Below, one piece after another: positions 47,670 to 60,489 of a stretch of 64,000 nucleotides of DNA. The DNA lies in contig JAUIMM010000699.1 in the NCBI GenBank assembly GCA_031769625.1, positions 558,001-622,000 on the forward strand, written 5' to 3'. Under the pieces are notes generated by a model that saw only the letters and a list, made by a program, of their open reading frames with translations, searched no databases and was not told the origin of the DNA. The translations under genes and the position numbers were made by a program. Numbering within the stretch: the stretch's first letter is position 1; each line of letters begins with the position of its first letter. The DNA is from Taudactylus pleione. Taxonomy: Eukaryota; Chordata; Amphibia; Anura; Myobatrachidae.

Positions 47670-50600
47670 CATTTTGCCCTAAAATGAGCATTTGCTGTTT
47701 TCTATTAAATGCAACATTGGAGAAAAACCATTTCACATCACATTTGTGGGTCTTGGTCTTCAACACATTTGGTGAAATTTTGAGCTGTCTGTGTTTGCTA
47801 CAAGAGGAGATATCACAAAGTATGCGCTTTTGTTGTTTCCATTGCTTTCAATGCATTTTGGCCTAAAACGAGCATTTGCTGTTTTCTCTTAAATACAACA
47901 TGGGAGAAAAACCATTTCACATCACATTTGTGGGTCTTGTTCTTCAACACATTCGGTGAAATTTTGAGCTGTCTGTGTTTGCTACAAGAGGAGATATCAC
48001 AAAGTATGCGCTTTTGTTGTTTGCATTGCTTTCAATGCATTTTGCCCTAAAATGAGCATTTGCTGTTTTCTATTAAATGCAACATTGGAGAAAAACCATT
48101 TCACATCACATTTGTGGGTCTTGGTCTTCAACACATTTGGTGAAATTTTGAGCTGTCTGTGTTTGCTACAAGAGGAGATATCACAAAGTATGCGCTTTTG
48201 TTGTTTCCATTGCTTTCAATGCATTTTGACCTAAAACGAGCATTTACTGTTTTTTCTTAAACGCAACTTGGGAGAAAAACCATTTCACATCACATTTGTG
48301 GGTCTTGTTCTTCAACCCATTCGGTGAAATTTTGAGCTGTCTGTGTTTGCTACAAGAGGAGATATCACAAAGTATGCGCTTTTGTTGTTTCCATTGCTTT
48401 CAATGCATTTTGGCCTAAAACGAGCATTTGCTGTTTTTTCTTAAACGCAACATGTGAGAAAAACGATTTCACATCACATTTGTGGGTCTTGTTCTTCAAC
48501 ACATTTGGTGAAATTTTGAGCTGTCTGTGTTTGCTACAAGAGGAGATATCACAAAGTATGCGCTTTTGTTGTTTCCATTGCTTTCAATGCATTTTGACCT
48601 AAAATGAGCATTTGCTGTTTTCTATTAAATGCAACATTGGAGAAAAACCATTTCACATCACATTTGTGGGTCTTGGTCTTCAACACATTTGGTGAAATTT
48701 TGAGCTGTCTGTGTTTGCTACAAGAGGAGATATCACAAAGTATGCGCTTTTGTTGTTTCCATTGCTTTCAATGCATTTTGGCCTAAAACGAGCATTTGCT
48801 GTTTTCTCTTAAATACAACATGGGAGAAAAACCATTTCACATCACATTTGTGGGTCTTGTTCTTCAACACATTCGGTGAAATTTTGAGCTGTCTGTGTTT
48901 GCTACAAGAGGAGATATCACAAAGTATGCGCTTTTGTTGTTTGCATTGCTTTCAATGCATTTTGCCCTAAAATGAGCATTTGCTGTTTTCTATTAAATGC
49001 AACATTGGAGAAAAACCATTTCACATCACATTTGTGGGTCTTGGTCTTCAACACATTTGGTGAAATTTTGAGCTGTCTGTGTTTGCTACAAGAGGAGATA
49101 TCACAAAGTATGCGCTTTTGTTGTTTCCATTGCTTTCAATGCATTTTGACCTAAAACGAGCATTTACTGTTTTTTCTTAAACGCAACTTGGGAGAAAAAC
49201 CATTTCACATCACATTTGTGGGTCTTGTTCTTCAACCCATTCGGTGAAATTTTGAGCTGTCTGTGTTTGCTACAAGAGGAGATATCACAAAGTATGCGCT
49301 TTTGTTGTTTCCATTGCTTTCAATGCATTTTGGCCTAAAACGAGCATTTGCTGTTTTTTCTTAAACGCAACATGTGAGAAAAACGATTTCACATCACATT
49401 TGTGGGTCTTGTTCTTCAACACATTTGGTGAAATTTTGAGCTGTCTGTGTTTGCTACAAGAGGAGATATCACAAAGTATGCGCTTTTGTTGTTTCCATTG
49501 CTTTCAATGCATTTTGACCTAAAACGAGCATTTGCTGTTTTTTCTTAAACGCAACATGAGAGAAAAACCATTTCACATCACATTTGTGGGTCTAGGTCTT
49601 CAACACATTCGGTGGAATTTTGAGCTGTCTGTGTTTGCTACAAGAGGAGATATCACAAAGTATGCGCTTTTGTTGTTTCCATTGCTTTCAAAGCATTTTG
49701 GCCTAAAACGAGCATTTGCTGTTTTTTCTTAAACGCAACATGGGAGAAAAACCATTTCACATCACATTTGTGGGTCTTGGTCTTCAACACATTTGGTGAA
49801 ATTTTGAGCTGTCTGTTTTTGCTATTAGAGGAGATATCACAAAGTAAGCGCTTTTGTTGTTTCCATTGCTTTCAATGCATTTTGGCCTAAAACGAGCATT
49901 TGCTGTTTTCTCTTAAATACAACATGGGAGAAAAACCATTTCACATCACATTTGTGGGTCTTGGTCTTCAACACATTCGGTGAAATTTTGAGCTGTCTGT
50001 GTTTGCTACAAGAGGAGATATCACAAAGTATGCGCTTTTGTTGTTTCCATTGCTTTCAATACATTTTGGCCTAAAACGAGCATTTGCTGTTTTCTCTTAA
50101 ATACAACATGGGAGAAAAACCATTTCACATCACATTTGTGGGTCTTGGTCTTCAACACATTCTGTGAAATTTTGAGCTGTCTGTGTTTGCTACAAGAGGA
50201 GATATCACAAAGTATGCACTTTTGTTGTTTCCATTGCTTTCAATGCATTTTGCCCTAAAATGAGCATTTGCTGTTTTCTATTAAATGCAACATTGGAGAA
50301 AAACGATTTCACATCACATTTGTGGGTCTTGTTCTTCAACACATTTGGTGAAATTTTGAGCTGTCTGTGTTTGCTACAAGAGGAGATATCACAAAGTATG
50401 CGCTTTTGTTGTTTCCATTGCTTTCAATGCATTTTGGCCTAAAACGAGCATTTGCTGTTTTCTCTTAAATACAACATGGGAGAAAAACCATTTCACATCA
50501 CATTTGTGGGTCTTGTTCTTCAACACATTCGGTGAAATTTTGAGCTGTCTGTGTTTGCTACAAGAGGAGATATCACAAAGTATGCGCTTTTGTTGTTTGC

Positions 50601-52820
50601 ATTGCTTTCAATGCATTTTGCCCTAAAATGAGCATTTGCTGTTTTCTATTAAATGCAACATTGGAGAAAAACCATTTCACATCACATTTGTGGGTCTTGG
50701 TCTTCAACACATTTGGTGAAATTTTGAGCTGTCTGTGTTTGCTACAAGAGGAGATATCACAAAGTATGCGCTTTTGTTGTTTCCATTGCTTTCAATGCAT
50801 TTTGACCTAAAACGAGCATTTACTGTTTTTTCTTAAACGCAACTTGGGAGAAAAACCATTTCACATCACATTTGTGGGTCTTGTTCTTCAACCCATTCGG
50901 TGAAATTTTGAGCTGTCTGTGTTTGCTACAAGAGGAGATATCACAAAGTATGCGCTTTTGTTGTTTCCATTGCTTTCAATGCATTTTGGCCTAAAACGAG
51001 CATTTGCTGTTTTTTCTTAAACGCAACATGTGAGAAAAACGATTTCACATCACATTTGTGGGTCTTGTTCTTCAACACATTTGGTGAAATTTTGAGCTGT
51101 CTGTGTTTGCTACAAGAGGAGATATCACAAAGTATGCGCTTTTGTTGTTTCCATTGCTTTCAATGCATTTTGCCCTAAAATGAGCATTTGCTGTTTTCTA
51201 TTAAATGCAACATTGGAGAAAAACCATTTCACATCACATTTGTGGGTCTTGGTCTTCAACACATTTGGTGAAATTTTGAGCTGTCTGTGTTTGCTACAAG
51301 AGGAGATATCACAAAGTATGCGCTTTTGTTGTTTCCATTGCTTTCAATGCATTTTGGCCTAAAACGAGCATTTGCTGTTTTCTCTTAAATACAACATGGG
51401 AGAAAAACCATTTCACATCACATTTGTGGGTCTTGTTCTTCAACACATTCGGTGAAATTTTGAGCTGTCTGTGTTTGCTACAAGAGGAGATATCACAAAG
51501 TATGCGCTTTTGTTGTTTGCATTGCTTTCAATGCATTTTGCCCTAAAATGAGCATTTGCTGTTTTCTATTAAATGCAACATTGGAGAAAAACCATTTCAC
51601 ATCACATTTGTGGGTCTTGGTCTTCAACACATTTGGTGAAATTTTGAGCTGTCTGTGTTTGCTACAAGAGGAGATATCACAAAGTATGCGCTTTTGTTGT
51701 TTCCATTGCTTTCAATGCATTTTGACCTAAAACGAGCATTTACTGTTTTTTCTTAAACGCAACTTGGGAGAAAAACCATTTCACATCACATTTGTGGGTC
51801 TTGTTCTTCAACCCATTCGGTGAAATTTTGAGCTGTCTGTGTTTGCTACAAGAGGAGATATCACAAAGTATGCGCTTTTGTTGTTTCCATTGCTTTCAAT
51901 GCATTTTGGCCTAAAACGAGCATTTGCTGTTTTTTCTTAAACGCAACATGTGAGAAAAACGATTTCACATCACATTTGTGGGTCTTGTTCTTCAACACAT
52001 TTGGTGAAATTTTGAGCTGTCTGTGTTTGCTACAAGAGGAGATATCACAAAGTATGCGCTTTTGTTGTTTCCATTGCTTTCAATGCATTTTGACCTAAAA
52101 CGAGCATTTGCTGTTTTTTCTTAAACGCAACATGAGAGAAAAACCATTTCACATCACATTTGTGGGTCTAGGTCTTCAACACATTCGGTGAAATTTTGAG
52201 CTGTCTGTGTTTGCTACATGAGGAGATATCACAAAGTATGCGCTTTTGTTGTTTCCATTGCTTTCAAAGCATTTTGGCCTAAAACGAGCATTTGCTGTTT
52301 TTTCTTAAACGCAACATGGGAGAAAAACCATTTCACATCACATTTGTGGGTCTTGGTCTTCAACACATTTGGTGAAATTTTGAGCTGTCTGTTTTTGCTA
52401 TTAGAGGAGATATCACAAAGTAAGCGCTTTTGTTGTTTCCATTGCTTTCAATGCATTTTGGCCTAAAACGAGCATTTGCTGTTTTCTCTTAAATACAACA
52501 TGGGAGAAAAACCATTTCACATCACATTTGTGGGTCTTGGTCTTCAACACATTCGGTGAAATTTTGAGCTGTCTGTGTTTGCTACAAGAGGAGATATCAC
52601 AAAGTATGCGCTTTTGTTGTTTCCATTGCTTTCAATACATTTTGGCCTAAAACGAGCATTTGCTGTTTTCTCTTAAATACAACATGGGAGAAAAACCATT
52701 TCACATCACATTTGTGGGTCTTGGTCTTCAACACATTCTGTGAAATTTTGAGCTGTCTGTGTTTGCTACAAGAGGAGATATCACAAAGTATGCACTTTTG
52801 TTGTTTCCATTGCTTTCAAT
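47670..52820 (+). repeat. Nested higher-order repeat: 14-mer (2576 bp) x2 containing 5-mer (920 bp) x2
   Basis: A variant with TATTAAATGCAACATTGGAG starts at 47684, 48052, 48604 and 48972, then at 50260, 50628, 51180 and 51548. Within each group the 47684/48052 pair repeats after 920 bp (five monomers). The whole group repeats after exactly 2576 bp (14 monomers), and the match continues past the 5-mers through the GGTCTAGG, CTATTAG and CATTCTGTG monomers to about 52820. Small differences remain, such as CGATTTC at 50303 against CCATTTC at 47727. All spacings are whole multiples of 184. Confidence 0.9.
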
Positions 52821-53029
52821 GCATTTTGGCCTAAAATGACCATTTGCTGTTATCTCTTAAATGCAACATGGGAGAAAAACTATTTCACATCACATTTGTG
52901 GGTCTTGGTCTTCAACACATTCGGTGAAATTTTGAGCTGTCTGTGTTTGCTACAAGAGGAGATATCACAAATTATGCTCTTTTGTTGTTTCAATTGCTTT
53001 CAATGCATTTTGGCCTAAAACGAGCATTT

Positions 53030-54620
53030 GCTGTTTTCTCTTAAATGCAACATGGGAGAAAAACTGTTTCACATCACATTTGTGGGTCTTGTTCTTCAAC
53101 ACATTCTGTGAAATTTTGAGCTGTCTGTGTTTGCTACAAGAGGAGATATCACAAAGTACGCTCTTTTGTTGTTTCCATTGCTTTCAATGCATTTTGGCCT
53201 AAATCGAGCATTTGCTGCTTTTTCTTAAATGTAACATGGGAGTAAAACCATTTCACATCACATTTGTGGGTCTTGGTCTTCAACACATTTGGTGAAATTT
53301 TGAGCTGTCTGTGATTGCTACAAGAGGAGATATCACAAACTATGTGCTTTTGTTGTTTCCATTGCATTCAATGCATTTTGGCCTAAAACGACCATTTGCT
53401 GTTATCTCTTAAACGCAACATGGGAGAAAAACCATTTCACATCAGATTTGTGGGTCTTGTTCTTCAACACATTCAGTGAAATTTTGAGCTGTCTGTATTT
53501 GCTACAAGAGGAGATATCACAAAGTATGCACTTTTGTTGTTTCCATTGCTTTCAAAACATTTTGGCCTAAAACGAGCATTTGCTGTTTTCTCTTAAATAC
53601 AACATGGGAGAAAAACCTTTTCACATCACATTTGTGGGTCTTGGTCTTCAACACATTTGGTGAAATTTTGAGCTGTCTGTTTTTGCTATTAGAGGAGATA
53701 TCACAAAGTATGCACTTTTGTTGTATCCATTGCTTTCAATGCATTTGGGCCTAAAATGAGCATTTGCTGTTTTCTCTTAAATACAACATGGGAGAAAAAC
53801 CATTTCACATCACATTTGTGGGTCTTGGTCTTCAACACATTCGGTGAAATTTTGAGCTGTCTGTTTTTGCTACAAGAGGAGATATCACAAAGTATGCACT
53901 TTTGTTGTTTCCATTGCTTTCAATGCATTTTGGCCTAAAATGACCATTTGCTGTTATCTCTTAAATGCAACATGGGAGAAAAACTATTTCACGTCACATT
54001 TGTGGGTCTTGGTCTTCAACACATTCGGTGAAATTTTGAGCTGTCTGTGTTTGCTACAAGAGGAGATATCACAAATTATGCTCTTTTGTTGTTTCAATTG
54101 CTTTCAATGCATTTTGGCCTAAAACGAGCATTTGCTGTTTTCTCTTAAACGCGACATGGGAGAAAAACCATTTCACATCACATTTGTGGGTCTTGTTCTT
54201 CAACACATTTGGTGAAATTTTAGCTGTCTGTTTTTGCTATTAGAGGAGATATCACAAAGTATGCGCTTTTGTTGTTTCCATTGCTTTCAATGCATTTTGG
54301 CCTAAAACGAGCATGTGCTGTTTTCTCTTAAATGCAACATGGGAGAAAAACTGTTTCACATCACATTTGTGGGTCTTGTTCTTCAACACATTCTGTGAAA
54401 TTTTGAGCTGTCTGTGTTTGCTACAAGAGGAGATATCACAAAGTACGCTCTTTTGTTGTTTCCATTGCTTTCAATGCATTTTGGCCTAAATCGAGCATTT
54501 GCTGCTTTTTCTTAAATGTAACATGGGAGTAAAACCATTTCACATCACATTTGTGGGTCTTGGTCTTCAACACATTTGGTGAAATTTTGAGCTGTCTGTG
54601 ATTGCTACAAGAGGAGATAT
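53030..54620 (+). repeat. 1287-bp segmental duplication within the satellite
   Basis: A distinctive pair of monomers with AAACTGTTTC, AAAGTACGCTC, AAATCGAGC, TGCTGCTTTTTC, AAATGTAACATGGGAGTAAAACC and GTGATTGC occurs near 53061 and again near 54348, 1287 bp apart (seven monomers less 1 bp). A related but diverged AAACTGTTTC monomer is near 27323. Confidence 0.8.
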
Positions 54621-55399
54621 CACAAAGTATGCACTTTTGTTGTTTCCATTGCTTTCAATGCATTTTGGCCTAAAATGACTATTTGCTGTTATCTCTTAAA
54701 TGCAACATGGGAGAAAAACTATTTCACGTCACATTTGTGGGTCTTGGTCTTCAACACATTCGGTGAAATTTTGAGCTGTCTGTGTTTGCTACAAGAGGAG
54801 ATATTACAAATTATGCTCTTTTGTTGTTTCAATTGCTTTCAATGCATTTTGGCCTAAAACGAGCATTTGCTGTTTTCTCTTAAACGCGACATGGGAGAAA
54901 AACCATTTCACATCACATTTGTGGGTCTTGTTCTTCAACACATTCGGTGAAATTTTGAGCTGTCTGTGTTTGCTACAAGAGGAGATATCACAAAGTATGC
55001 GCTTTTGTTGTTTCCATTGCTTTCAATGCATTTTGACCTAAAACGAGCATTTGCTGTTTTTTCTTAAACGCAACATGGGAGAAAAACCATTTCACATCAC
55101 ATTTGTGGGTCTTGGTCTTCAACACATTCGGTGAAATTTTGAGCTGTCTGTGTTTGCTACAAGACGAGATATCACAAAGTATGCGCTTTTGTTGTTTCCA
55201 TTGCTTTCAATGCATTTTGGCCTAAAACGAGCATTTGCTGTTTTTTCTTAAACGCAACATGTGAGAAAAACGATTTCACATCACATTTGTGGGTCTTGTT
55301 CTTCAACACATTTGGTGAAATTTTGAGCTGTCTGTTTTTGCTATTAGAGGAGATATCACAAAGTATGCGCTTTTGTTGTTTCCATTGCTTTCAATGCAT

Positions 55400-58300
55400 T
55401 TTGGCCTAAAACGAGCATGTGCTGTTTTCTCTTAAATGCAACATGGGAGAAAAACCATTTCACATCACATTTGTGGGTCTTGTTCTTCAACACATTCGGT
55501 GAAATTTTGAGCTGTCTGTGTTTGCTACAAGAGGAGATATCACAAAGTATGCGCTTTTATTGTTTCCATTGCTTTCAATGCATTTTGGCCTAAAATGAGC
55601 ATTTGCTGTTTTCTCTTAAATACAACATGGGAGAAAAACCATTTCACATCACATTTGTGGGTCTTGTTCTTCAACACATTCGGTGAAATTTTGAGCTGTC
55701 TGTGTTTGCTACAAGAGGAGATATCACAAAGTATGCGCTTTTGTTGTTTCCATTGCTTTCAATGCATTTTGACCTAAAACAAGCATTTGCTGTTTTTTCT
55801 TAAACGCAACATGGGAGAAAAACCATTTCACATCACATTTGTGGGTCTTGGTCTTCAACACATTCGGTGAAATTTTGAGCTGTCTGTGTTTGCTACAAGA
55901 GGAGATATCACAAAGTATGCGCTTTTGTTGTTTCCATTGCTTTCAATGCATTTTGACCTAAAACGAGCATTTGCTGTTTTTTCTTAAATGCAACATGTGA
56001 GAAAAACGATTTCACATCACATTTGTGGGTATTGTTCTTCAACACATTTGGTGAAATTTTGAGCTGTCTGTTTTTGCTATTAGAGGAGATATAACAAAGT
56101 ATGCGCTTTTGTTGTTTCCATTGCTTTCAATGCATTTTGGCCTAAAACGAGCATGTGCTGTTTTCTCTTAAATGCAACATGGGAGAAAAACCATTTCACA
56201 TCACATTTGTGGGTCTTGTTCTTCAACACATTCGGTGAAATTTTGAGCTGTCTGTGTTTGCTACAAGAGGAGATATCACAAAGTATGCGCTTTTATTGTT
56301 TCCATTGCTTTCAATGCATTTTGGCCTAAAATGAGCATTTGCTGTTTTCTCTTAAATACAACATGGGAGAAAAACCATTTCACATCACATTTGTGGGTCT
56401 TGTTCTTCAACACATTCGGTGAAATTTTGAGCTGTCTGTGTTTGCTACAAGAGGAGATATCACAAAGTATGCGCTTTTGTTGTTTCCATTGCTTTCAATG
56501 CATTTTGACCTAAAACAAGCATTTGCTGTTTTTTCTTAAACGCAACATGGGAGAAAAACTATTTCACGTCACATTTGTGGGTCTTGGTCTTCAACACATT
56601 CAGTGAAATATTGAGCTGTCTGTGTCTGCTACAAGAGGAGATATCACAAAGTATGCACTTTTGTTGTTTCCATTGCTTTCAAAACATTTTGGCCTAAAAC
56701 GAGCATTTGCTGTTTTCTCTTAAATACAACATGGGAGAAAAACCTTTTCACATCACATTTGTGGGTCTTGTTCTTCAACACATTTGGTGAAATTTTGAGC
56801 TGTATGTTTTTGCTATTAGAGGAGATATCACAAAGTATGCACTTTTGTTGTATCCATTGCTTTCAATGCATTTGGGCCTAAAATGAGCATTTGCTGTTTT
56901 CTCTTAAATACAACATGGGAGAAAAACCATTTCACATCACATTTGTGGGTCTTGGTCTTCAACACATTCGGTGAAATTTTGAGCTGTCTGTTTTTGCTAC
57001 AAGAGGAGATATCACAAAGTATGCACTTTTGTTGTTTCCATTGCTTTCAATGCATTTTGGCCTAAAATGACCATTTGCTGTTATCTCTTAAATGCAACAT
57101 GGGAGAAAAACTATTTCACGTCACATTTGTGGGTCTTGGTCTTCAACACATTCGGTGAAATTTTGAGCTGTCTGTGTTTGCTACAAGAGGAGATATCACA
57201 AATTATGCTCTTTTGTTGTTTCAATTGCTTTCAATGCATTTTGGCCTAAAACGAGCATTTGCTGTTTTCTCTTAAACGCGACATGGGAGAAAAACCATTT
57301 CACATCACATTTGTGGGTCTTGTTCTTCAACACATTCGGTGAAATTTTGAGCTGTCTGTGTTTGCTACAAGAGGAGATATCACAAAGTATGCGCTTTTGT
57401 TGTTTCCATTGCTTTCAATGCATTTTGACCTAAAACGAGCATTTGCTGTTTTTTCTTAAACGCAACATGGGAGAAAAACCATTTCACATCACATTTGTGG
57501 GTCTTGGTCTTCAACACATTCGGTGAAATTTTGAGCTGTCTGTGTTTGCTACAAGAGGAGATATCTCAAAGTATGCGCTTTTGTTGTTTCCATTGCTTTC
57601 AATGCATTTTGGCCTAAAACGAGCATTTGCTGTTTTTTCTTAAACGCAACATGTGAGAAAAACGATTTCACATCACATTTGTGGGTCTTGTTCTTCAACA
57701 CATTTGGTGAAATTGTGAGCTGTCTGTTTTTGCTATTAGAGGAGATATCACAAAGTATGCGCTTTTGTTGTTTCCATTGCTTTCAATGCATTTTGGCCTA
57801 AAACGAGCATGTGCTGTTTTCTCTTAAATGCAACATGGGAGAAAAACCATTTCACATCACATTTGTGGGTCTTGTTCTTCAACACATTTGGTGAAATTTT
57901 GAGCTGTCTGTGTTTGCTACAAGAGGAGATATCACAAAGTATGCGCTTTTATTGTTTCCATTGCTTTCAATGCATTTTGGCCTAAAATGAGCATTTGCTG
58001 TTTTCTCTTAAATACAACATGGGAGAAAAACCATTTCACATCACATTTGTGGGTCTTGTTCTTCAACACATTCGGTGAAATTTTGAGCTGTCTGTGTTTG
58101 CTACAAGAGGAGATATCACAAAGTATGCGCTTTTGTTGTTTCCATTGCTTTCAATGCATTTTGACCTAAAACAAGCATTTGCTGTTTTTTCTTAAACGCA
58201 ACATGGGAGAAAAACCATTTCACATCACATTTGTGGGTCTTGGTCTTCAACACATTCGGTGAAATTTTGAGCTGTCTGTGTTTGCTACAAGAGGAGATAT

Positions 58301-60430
58301 CACAAAGTATGCGCTTTTGTTGTTTCCATTGCTTTCAATGCATTTTGACCTAAAACGAGCATTTGCTGTTTTTTCTTAAACGCAACATGTGAGAAAAACG
58401 ATTTCACATCACATTTGTGGGTCTTGTTCTTCAACACATTTGGTGAAATTTTGAGCTGTCTGTTTTTGCTATTAGAGGAGATATCACAAAGTATGCGCTT
58501 TTGTTGTTTCCATTGCTTTCAATGCATTTTGGCCTAAAACGAGCATGTGCTGTTTTCTCTTAAATGCAACATGGGAGAAAAACCATTTCACATCACATTT
58601 GTGGGTCTTGTTCTTCAACACATTCGGTGAAATTTTGAGCTGTCTGTGTTTGCTACAAGAGGAGATATCACAAAGTATGCGCTTTTATTGTTTCCATTGC
58701 TTTCAATGCATTTTGGCCTAAAATGAGCATTTGCTGTTTTCTCTTAAATACAACATGGGAGAAAAACCATTTCACATCACATTTGTGGGTCTTGTTCTTC
58801 AACACATTCGGTGAAATTTTGAGCTGTCTGTGTTTGCTACAAGAGGAGATATCACAAAGTATGCGCTTTTGTTGTTTCCATTGCTTTCAATGCATTTTGA
58901 CCTAAAACAAGCATTTGCTGTTTTTTCTTAAACGCAACATGGGAGAAAAACTATTTCACGTCACATTTGTGGGTCTTGGTCTTCAACACATTCGGTGAAA
59001 TTTTGAGCTGTCTGTGTTTGCTACAAGAGGAGATATCTCAAAGTATGCGCTTTTGTTGTTTCCATTGCTTTCAATGCATTTTGGCCTAAAACGAGCATTT
59101 GCTGTTTTTTCTTAAACGCAACATGTGAGAAAAACGATTTCACATCACATTTGTGGGTCTTGTTCTTCAACACATTTGGTGAAATTTTGAGCTGTCTGTT
59201 TTTGCTATTAGAGGAGATATCACAAAGTATGCGCTTTTGTTGTTTCCATTGCTTTCAATGCATTTTGGCCTAAAACGAGCATGTGCTGTTTTCTCTTAAA
59301 TGCAACATGGGAGAAAAACCATTTCACATCACATTTGTGGGTCTTGTTCTTCAACACATTTGGTGAAATTTTGAGCTGTCTGTGTTTGCTACAAGAGGAG
59401 ATATCACAAAGTATGCGCTTTTATTGTTTCCATTGCTTTCAATGCATTTTGGCCTAAAATGAGCATTTGCTGTTTTCTCTTAAATACAACATGGGAGAAA
59501 AACCATTTCACATCACATTTGTGGGTCTTGTTCTTCAACACATTCGGTGAAATTTTGAGCTGTCTGTGTTTGCTACAAGAGGAGATATCACAAAGTATGC
59601 GCTTTTGTTGTTTCCATTGCTTTCAATGCATTTTGACCTAAAACAAGCATTTGCTGTTTTTTCTTAAACGCAACATGGGAGAAAAACCATTTCACATCAC
59701 ATTTGTGGGTCTTGGTCTTCAACACATTCGGTGAAATTTTGAGCTGTCTGTGTTTGCTACAAGAGGAGATATCACAAAGTATGCGCTTTTGTTGTTTCCA
59801 TTGCTTTCAATGCATTTTGACCTAAAACGAGCATTTGCTGTTTTTTCTTAAATGCAACATGTGAGAAAAACGATTTCACATCACATTTGTGGGTCTTGTT
59901 CTTCAACACATTTGGTGAAATTTTGAGCTGTCTGTTTTTGCTATTAGAGGAGATATCACAAAGTATGCGCTTTTGTTGTTTCCATTGCTTTCAATGCATT
60001 TTGGCCTAAAACGAGCATGTGCTGTTTTCTCTTAAATGCAACATGGGAGAAAAACCATTTCACATCACATTTGTGGGTCTTGTTCTTCAACACATTCGGT
60101 GAAATTTTGAGCTGTCTGTGTTTGCTACAAGAGGAGATATCACAAAGTATGCGCTTTTATTGTTTCCATTGCTTTCAATGCATTTTGGCCTAAAATGAGC
60201 ATTTGCTGTTTTCTCTTAAATACAACATGGGAGAAAAACCATTTCACATCACATTTGTGGGTCTTGTTCTTCAACACATTCGGTGAAATTTTGAGCTGTC
60301 TGTGTTTGCTACAAGAGGAGATATCACAAAGTATGCGCTTTTGTTGTTTCCATTGCTTTCAATGCATTTTGACCTAAAACAAGCATTTGCTGTTTTTTCT
60401 TAAACGCAACATGGGAGAAAAACTATTTCA
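55400..60430 (+). repeat. 4-mer higher-order repeat (736 bp)
   Basis: The same monomer starts at 55595, 56331, 57987, 58723, 59459 and 60195; the steps are 736 bp except one of 1656 bp (nine monomers), where a block also found at 53756 is interposed. The four members are: AAATGAGC with TTCTCTTAAATAC; AAACAAGC with TTTTTTCTTAAACGC; CATGTGAGAAAAACG with TTTTTGCTATTAGAGG; and AAACGAGCATGTGC with CTTTTATTG. Copies are very alike, so this is the most homogeneous higher-order repeat in the window. It reappears at 62955 and 63691. Confidence 0.92.
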
Positions 60431-60489
60431 CGTCACATTTGTGGGTCTTGGTCTTCAACACATTCGGTGAAATTTTGAGCTGTCTGTTT

